Assembly: GCA_029204225.1 (NCBI GenBank)
Contig: CM055113.1
Coordinates: 11,430,234 to 11,494,233 of the forward strand
DNA: 64,000 bases
Direction of reading: 5' to 3'
Source: Diphasiastrum complanatum
Lineage: Eukaryota > Streptophyta > Lycopodiopsida > Lycopodiales > Lycopodiaceae
Part shown: positions 62,501 through 64,000 of the stretch, piece by piece
How positions within the stretch are numbered: position 1 is the stretch's first letter
Layout: each line of letters opens with the position of its first letter
Translations under genes and position numbers: made by a program
The notes under the pieces: generated by a model
What the model saw: the letters and a program-made list of their open reading frames with translations, nothing else
What the model was told of the DNA's origin: nothing
Databases searched by the model: none

Positions 62501-63618
62501 AACTTGGGATCATTAGCCTGCTTTATTCTAGCCATGTCTTCGAATTGAGGTCCATTCTTCGCAACAAAAGTAGCAAGAACCTCTATGTTTTTTACCACTT
62601 CTGGGTCGGATGGAAGAGGTGGCAGAGCTTGTGGAGAGCATGGTTGCAAGTTTATATCCGTTGGCAAAGTTGTGCGTGGCGATTTTAAGTCTAGAATTTC
62701 TAGAGAAGCACAAGTGTCTGAAGTCCCAGGGTTAGAAGCAATAGATTGTGAGGCATCTTTTGCCATAGAGGATGGATGAGCAGAGCCTGCACCGGCAGCC
62801 AGCCTTCCAATTGATTTCGATGGACTGGACGTATTATACTGGACCTCTATCCCGTAGGATTGCTCGCTTGACTTTAACATTCTCCTTTGAGTACTGAAGG
62901 AAGGAGTACTGAAGGGGCCACGAACAGTCCAAAATTATCCAAGTGACTACATGCTTGCATCTAAGCAACAGCAACATGTCCTCCTTTGTTTTGTGCTCCT
63001 AAAGTTCTCCATCACGAATGACAAAAAATTGATCTGACTGCTTCAGACGCTGCTAGTTTTTGGTCAGCCAGAGGCAAATCGCAGCAGTGTCATGCGACCC
63101 AGCAGCCATCTACAACAACACAGCAGTTGTAACAACGGCTCAGCTTATGCATGATTTGAGATGCCTTGAACTGAATGGTAGATTAAACCAGCACTTCGGC
63201 TTCTGAACTTGACAAAGTGTGAACTTGGCAACAAGTAAGGTGAGGGCGAGAGAAACAGCAATGAGAAGAATAAGAACATGTAACTCGTTGATAGGTTGCA
63301 TTGCTAGGTTAAAACCTGTTGTTAAAAACCTAAATCCAGCAAGCACATTATGAACTATACGCAAGTGCACAATCGGCTGGCTACCCTGGTGCTGGCAACG
63401 TGCATAATTTATGACCAACACTTCACGAATGCGGATTAGGTTTTAAAGACGAAAACAAAAACCGCTTCGCATCATTGGCAGAAAACAAGGGATACCAACC
63501 CGCATTCACCATCAATTTTATTTCAGAAGCGGAAATGAGCTACGGGTATTGTTGGCGCATACCTTCTGGATCGCCAATCCGCCATCATCAACTGCCGATG
63601 TTCGTGAGCGGCATGCAT
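30635..63618 (-). CDS. SURP-RS-CCCH zinc finger RNA-binding protein (C3H38/C3H55-like), six exons
   Basis: Proposed joined CDS: 63618-63563, 62893-62295, 62159-61986, 37824-37197, 36433-34084, 30664-30635 (minus). Every junction has GT...AG ends and compatible phase, and the sum is 3837 nt (1278 residues plus stop). Domains in order: a SURP module (about 119-174; FVAKNGPQFEDMARIKQ, then FLFGG), an acidic/basic linker, an RS region (about 440-500), one CX7CX5CX3H zinc finger (about 532-550), a Pro/Gln/Ser-rich middle with a poly-Pro run, and a C-terminal helical module (about 1195-1278). That module resembles the C termini of SCAF/PHRF1-type proteins that contact RNA polymerase II CTD or splicing factors. 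SURP plus RS plus CCCH points to a nuclear pre-mRNA splicing or 3'-processing role; this is inference. The third intron is about 24.2 kb. Weakest part: exon 1 and hence the start. Confidence 0.8.
30665..34083 (-). other. Intron 5 of the SURP/CCCH gene (3.4 kb)
   Basis: Bounded by GTGAGA and TGTTGCAG. It contains a local duplication: about 30950-31210 plus 32810-32940 match about 33300-33560 plus 33715-33840. The first copy appears to have been opened by an inserted block (about 31.2-32.1 kb) of AACG-rich repeats. Confidence 0.7.
31228..32070. repeat. MITE-like repeats with ATAGTTGCCC ends and AACGCGTTCC motifs
   Basis: ATAGTTGC-type boundaries at about 31228, 31525 and 32018, and an inverse GGGCAACTA near 31862, bracket repeats of GAACGTGATCCAGAA and CCCAGAAACG/CGTTTCTGGG. 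The last part carries GGAACGCGTTTCGTTCC. A related block lies at 61.25-61.95 kb. Exact element borders are uncertain. Confidence 0.5.
34084..36433 (-). CDS. SURP/CCCH gene, exon 5 (zinc finger, Pro-rich region, C-terminal module)
   Basis: The 2350-nt main exon starts after TTTTCAG| and finishes CTTGTTCAG|GTGAGA. It holds CYDYSKGRC-FRGSSC-RFIH (CX7CX5CX3H), an RG-rich patch before it, a poly-Pro run, and TEYVKEVLKPTWKEGHMSKE near the end. Reading through the donor would add only FFLSTELLILHA-type residues, so splicing on is more likely. Confidence 0.9.
37197..37824 (-). CDS. SURP/CCCH gene, exon 4 (RS region)
   Basis: The acceptor TATACAG| and donor TTACAG|GTAGGT bound 628 nt. The exon codes a charged linker and then KRRRSPSRSRSRSPGGS and RRRRRSRSKSP, an RS-type region. 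Exon 3's last G plus AT of this exon gives Asp, keeping the frame across the 24-kb intron. Confidence 0.85.
39272..40244 (+). mobile_element. LINE copy E, 5'-truncated
   Basis: Begins in the reverse transcriptase (AAAGACACTTGG..., equal to the RHLD region of the other copies) and keeps KKTRSMIFNTSRAY and SKCKLFDVLVSPMAMYATEA with frame breaks and a G-run at about 39412-39430. The 3' end carries the hairpin GTATT-TTTT-GGTAC (40223-40236) followed by CCCAAAGA and then CT repeats. Confidence 0.75.
40245..40316 (+). repeat. (CT)n(AT)n microsatellite after LINE E
   Basis: About 15 CT units (40245-40274), then about 21 AT units. The CT strand is the sense strand of LINE E. Confidence 0.95.
42240..42285 (+). 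repeat. (CT)n tract at the 5' end of LINE A
   Basis: About 23 CT units directly before TGCGCGCCC, the start of LINE A. A shorter CT tract (42357-42368) followed by the same TGCGCGCCC recurs 83 bp later. Confidence 0.95.
42527..43447 (+). CDS. LINE A ORF1 protein (coiled coil, RRM-like, C-terminal domain)
   Basis: 306 codons from MAPKKKGG. A Pro-rich basic start is followed by a heptad-rich region (about residues 60-170; LKKQLHLFEAENSKLAKDLF, then VEQLEQENIYLKQRI) that should form a coiled coil. The last third (NIRVRGIANGGKPLEEATDL ... FIYMDDDLTNTQWLARKKII) matches the layout of L1 ORF1p RRM-like plus C-terminal domains, nucleic-acid chaperones that coat LINE RNA. No CCHC zinc knuckle is present, although many plant L1 ORF1 proteins have one. 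The stop is TAG, and the frame continues open into ORF2. The Met at 42527 is chosen because upstream codons lie in the GC-rich monomer. Confidence 0.75.
   Translation: MAPKKKGGVLTPPSLLDTPPSPVVMEEPSSVIETSDIPVNMAAIDYTPSKPTESLFAYDLSFIRQEILGLKKQLHLFEAENSKLAKDLFGVTERVEQLEQENIYLKQRIAEKSVLEETSNKINSLEKQVEETKTWAALFKPDDMGSKLSSLAKQVEETTSILKQGNHSQISSFPKENDLETVLGEQARRAKKAFNIRVRGIANGGKPLEEATDLLISKLSHVADGFDTAWRSKFDDNVLFIKFRSLSQRNAALRLRAKLKGTFIYMDDDLTNTQWLARKKIILEAKEKGQRVVFIDGKPRFFDLPQ
43496..45009 (+). pseudogene. LINE A ORF2, APE endonuclease and start of RT domain (truncated by deletion)
   Basis: Starts at the conserved first strand LRLGFWNCNGF, read from TTG; no ATG lies between the ORF1 TAG and this point. 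APE-type endonuclease residues are visible: the WNCNG Asn, LLLAETHE Glu, GSGGVACLYRDT, LAGDFNAR (Asp/Asn) and the final SDHSLL Asp-His. Behind it comes a linker up to HVFNTAVTSGFSF. A deletion then joins the frame to the wrong one and gives a stop at 45007-45009. The 44.9-kb end corresponds to the start of RT; the segment with NNYRTIM and the GQAGFR block is missing but kept in copies C and F. Confidence 0.85.
45007..46782 (+). pseudogene. LINE A ORF2, reverse transcriptase and C-terminal Cys/His motif
   Basis: Continues ORF2 in another frame after the deletion. RT motifs: YCCFVDFRKAFDSVP (catalytic Asp), GVKQGFPLSPTLFALYIDDL, LLYADDVVL (the catalytic YADD), and KKTKIMVFNTNRQH. After a long thumb/linker comes CQLCSLQEVEDEFHFIFRC (C-x2-C-x9-H-x4-C), the terminal zinc-binding motif of L1-type ORF2. 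The stop is TAG at 46780. The 591-codon frame is otherwise intact, so the copy is fairly young. Confidence 0.88.
46964..46992 (+). promoter_or_regulatory. LINE A 3'-terminal double stem-loop
   Basis: Outer stem GTCTT (46964-46968) with AAGAC (46988-46992); inner stem GTGCC-CCTG-GGCAC (46971-46984). It is the probable recognition site of the LINE reverse transcriptase. Homologous hairpins end copies C, D, E and F. Confidence 0.75.
47021..47104 (+). repeat. (CT)n tract between LINE A and LINE B
   Basis: 42 CT units joining the tail of copy A to the 5' truncation point of copy B. Confidence 0.97.
47105..49075 (+). mobile_element. LINE copy B, 5'-truncated and decayed
   Basis: Starts within RT right after the CT tract (EAIIEEARHRVYCCFVDFKK) and keeps broken pieces of RT (KTKIMVFNTSRAFKQ), the connection region and the C-terminal VYYEIRERYHYLFQD segment in several frames. 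Its end, near GTCGTATAAGTCACC, aligns with the GTCTTAT hairpin region of other copies, but the hairpin is lost and no CT tract follows. It is the one exception to the 3' pattern. Confidence 0.75.
49076..51083 (+). mobile_element. LINE copy C, 5'-truncated
   Basis: Starts at the linker before RT (FWRDFSPRSPPPSLT), keeps NNYRTIMIGHVIAKLY, TGQTGFRAHCSTTDHVLTLC, VYCCFVDFRKAFDSLP, a mutated YDDDVAL active site, KTKNMVFNTSKPF, and CQLCSLREVETEEHFIFKC near the end. Stops and frameshifts break it. The RT motif reads YDDD instead of YADD, and the element is dead. It ends with hairpin ATGCC-TTTT-GGCAT (51065-51078), TTAAAT and a CT tract. Confidence 0.8.
51065..51078 (+). promoter_or_regulatory. LINE C 3'-terminal hairpin
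   Basis: ATGCC-TTTT-GGCAT, 5-bp stem and 4-nt loop, preceded by GTCTTAT as in copies A and D. The outer stem's 3' arm is lost. Confidence 0.7.
51084..51159 (+). repeat. (CT)n tract between LINE C and LINE D
   Basis: About 38 CT units joining the tail of copy C to the truncated start of copy D. Confidence 0.97.
51160..51710 (+). mobile_element. LINE copy D, heavily 5'-truncated
   Basis: Only the last part of ORF2 (SYDDPRCVARMIKEMFLRRQDL-like codons, with TTA CAT... homologous to copy C) and the 3' UTR remain. It ends in hairpin ATGTC-TATT-GGCAT (51677-51690) inside outer stem GTCTT (51670-51674) / AAGAC (51695-51699), then ATGAATAAAAG and CT repeats. Confidence 0.75.
51670..51699 (+). promoter_or_regulatory. 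LINE D 3'-terminal double stem-loop
   Basis: Outer GTCTT/AAGAC and inner ATGTC-TATT-GGCAT (one T-G pair). It has the same layout as copy A with different inner stem bases. Confidence 0.7.
51711..51739 (+). repeat. (CT)n tract after LINE D
   Basis: About 14 CT units following the ATGAATAAAAG tail. Confidence 0.95.
52020..53340 (-). pseudogene. hAT transposase, N-terminal/DUF659 part (decayed)
   Basis: Minus-strand pieces in order: AWREMTRAVSRIVLEWEGPS (about 53.1 kb), YMGTMFLRAIDTFEAGTSVI and IQEAIVEVGPDNVVQ (about 52.7 kb), then VVTDNVASCHLMGRLVNKAY, PHIFWTVCAAHYLDLLFEDI and RPAPTRFELSTLQYISK (52.48-52.02 kb). This is the DUF659/RNase H-like section of plant hAT transposases. AT-rich segments at about 52.49-52.72 and 52.93-53.06 kb interrupt it and could be introns; the first is flanked by TTGTGCA repeats, so it could also be an insertion. 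The C-terminal dimerisation part is absent, and the hAT piece at 27.5-28.1 kb is a different, distant fragment. Confidence 0.7.
53341..54640. other. AT-rich intronic DNA
   Basis: No gene seen. Contains GAGTCAAGA / GATTCAAG-type degenerate repeats (about 54040-54110), a duplicated TATCATCTATGTAGTCTGT (about 54150-54200), and a GATTCAAA...TTTGAATC inverted repeat near 54580-54610. Confidence 0.5.
54641..54701 (+). repeat. (GA)n tract at the 3' end of LINE F
   Basis: About 30 GA units; on the minus strand, the sense strand of LINE F, this is a (TC)n tail right after AATCAAATCTTT. Confidence 0.97.
54702..59476 (-). mobile_element. LINE copy F, near full-length but decayed
   Basis: Minus-strand copy of the same family. 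Order from the 5' end: a G/C-biased leader with repeated CCTCGCTGG units (59.48-59.05 kb, with a 59.19-kb G-run on the plus strand), ORF1 pieces (59.02-58.41 kb; KHGPLYSKK, then NVRVRGIEDTKAPITEATNF), a TAG, then ORF2: endonuclease (from LRLSLWNCNGIHSS at 58.35 kb, GSGGVACLFRDSL, HSVVDYFMGSPPL), RT (NYRTIMISHLFAKVYGSILQ, GQAGFRSGYTTSDHIFTLRS, VYCCFVDFCKAFASVP), and the C-terminal PAYYEIWGRYYCLF region near 55.2 kb. Many frameshifts and stops. It ends in a hairpin and a (TC)n tract, and is preceded by a (TC)n tract. Same orientation as the host gene. Confidence 0.85.
54716..54744 (-). promoter_or_regulatory. LINE F 3'-terminal double stem-loop
   Basis: Minus strand: GTACC-TTAG-GGTAC (54736-54723) within an outer GTCCT/AAGAC pairing with one mismatch. 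It has the same layout as the other copies with different stem bases. Confidence 0.7.
59477..59528 (+). repeat. (GA)n tract at the 5' end of LINE F
   Basis: About 26 GA units, that is (TC)n on the sense strand of LINE F, directly before its leader. Confidence 0.95.
59680..60013 (+). repeat. 167-bp tandem duplication
   Basis: Two adjacent copies starting GCAACGGGAGCTGGAAATTT, second copy at 59847, with about 10 substitutions and a few small indels. Confidence 0.9.
61255..61945. repeat. MITE-like block with ATAGTTGCCCGTTCC end
   Basis: Begins ATATAGTTGCCCGTTCC with CGAAACGCGTTCC, and near its other end has GAACGTACTG, TACGTTCC and CGAAACGGGTTTCTG. This is the same motif set as in intron 5 (31.2-32.07 kb). 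The block lies just inside the 24-kb intron, about 40 bp from exon 3. Confidence 0.45.
61986..62159 (-). CDS. SURP/CCCH gene, exon 3
   Basis: A 174-nt exon between CTGCAG| (acceptor) and AGAAGAG|GTATAT (donor), coding a charged DDDQLSPSPKFKKERDS-type linker. Both phases fit. Intron 2 above it is 135 bp. Confidence 0.8.
62295..62893 (-). CDS. SURP/CCCH gene, exon 2 (SURP domain)
   Basis: The exon codes for the SURP domain and ends ATCAATG|GTGCTG. The acceptor is CCTTCAG at 62894; a second, in-frame CCTTCAG 15 nt upstream (exon start 62908) is an equally good acceptor. The first ATG inside the exon is at 62880. Confidence 0.8.
63563..63618 (-). CDS. SURP/CCCH gene, exon 1 (proposed start)
   Basis: The ATG at 63618-63616 opens a short frame (MHAAHEHRQLMMADWRSR) preceded in frame by TGA TGA, and ends AGAAG|GTATGC. 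Its phase (2) fits the next exon. A second in-frame start (MMADW) is possible. Support is from phase and position only; I recognise no conserved N-terminal motif. Confidence 0.5.
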
Positions 63619-63719
63619 GCTCGCGGAGTACAATCATCAACAGAAACGCTAATCAAATAAATGGAAATTCCATCAAAACCACAACGCTACTGTCAATTTT
63701 CTCCTCTGTCTCAAGAGAG

Positions 63720-63835
63720 GGTAGCAATAGCAAGAAACCCTAACTAGGGTCGGGCAGTGACAATAGCTGCTCCTCGCAGTTAAAAGAGGAGCCTCCCCTA
63801 ATCAGTTACACACAACAACACACTATTATATATTT
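63720..63835 (-). promoter_or_regulatory. Promoter/leader region of the SURP/CCCH gene
   Basis: On the minus strand an AAAATATATAATAG TATA-like box (about 63823-63838) precedes, by about 90 bp, TTAGGGTTTC (about 63735-63746), a telo-box-like element common in 5' regions of plant housekeeping and RNA-processing genes. The leader then runs to the ATG at 63618. A short upstream frame (ATGCCGCTC...TGA) overlaps the start region. Confidence 0.55.
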
Positions 63836-63838
63836 TAA

Positions 63839-64000
63839 AATTATTTATGTTCATCATGGCATCCCAAAATTAAACTAACAAGGAAACCCTCCCCCCCACA
63901 CACACACACATACATTATAATACAGTGCCATTCTTTTGATGTTGTGGATGTGCTGAGTTGAGTCATACCTAATCTTGGAAAGCCATGCAATATCGTCCCC
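63839..64000. other. Upstream flank
   Basis: AT-rich DNA and a C-run followed by (CA)n near 63890-63910. Nothing coding is visible up to the window edge. Confidence 0.5.

Overview
The window looks like nuclear DNA from a land plant with a large, repeat-rich genome. It holds a plastid FAD4-type desaturase gene, a plant-type SURP/RS/CCCH RNA-binding protein gene with a telo-box-like leader, an LTR element primed by initiator tRNA-Met, hAT fragments, and very long CT/GA microsatellites. The mix of LINEs with 'vertebrate-like' ORF1 proteins and an 'AENYS...QNEIQSMHW' transposon-associated protein family suggests a seed-free plant, most likely a fern. That last step is inference; no marker in the window proves the lineage.

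Layout. 0-6 kb: decayed coding sequence of unknown family (2.2-4.86 kb, plus strand) and a tiny tRNA-like retroposon with a perfect 17-bp target duplication. 6.4-7.5 kb: an intact, intronless FAD4-like gene (minus). 9-14.3 kb: minisatellites and two inverted arrays of a TGGTACTT motif around pieces of a decayed transposon-like protein gene (minus). 15-17.3 kb: a non-autonomous LTR element (minus) whose 3' LTR is cut off at a GA microsatellite. 17.3-30.6 kb: no intact gene, but minisatellites, a palindrome cluster, copia- and gypsy-type remnants, a 245-bp compound microsatellite and a hAT transposase 3' part.

30.6-63.6 kb: one host gene on the minus strand. I join six exons by donor/acceptor sequence and reading phase into a 1278-codon product with a SURP domain, an RS region, a CX7CX5CX3H zinc finger, a proline-rich middle and a C-terminal helical module completed by a 9-codon last exon. 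Its third intron is about 24.2 kb and holds six LINE copies and a hAT remnant. The promoter region, with TATA-like and telo-box motifs, lies near 63.7-63.83 kb.

Most interesting system. The LINE copies (called A-F here) form one family. Five of six 3' ends, and the 5' ends or truncation points of four copies, abut (CT)n tracts, always with CT on the element's sense strand. Five copies end in a 5-bp-stem, 4-nt-loop hairpin whose stem covaries between copies, with a second outer stem. In the two copies that keep the junction, ORF1 and ORF2 lie in one frame, separated by a single TAG with no AUG before the endonuclease, and the linker residues after TAG are partly conserved. Together this suggests a plant L1/Tx1-like LINE lineage that integrates into (CT)n microsatellites, primes from a structured RNA end, and may make ORF2 by amber readthrough or reinitiation. 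All copies in this window are defective.
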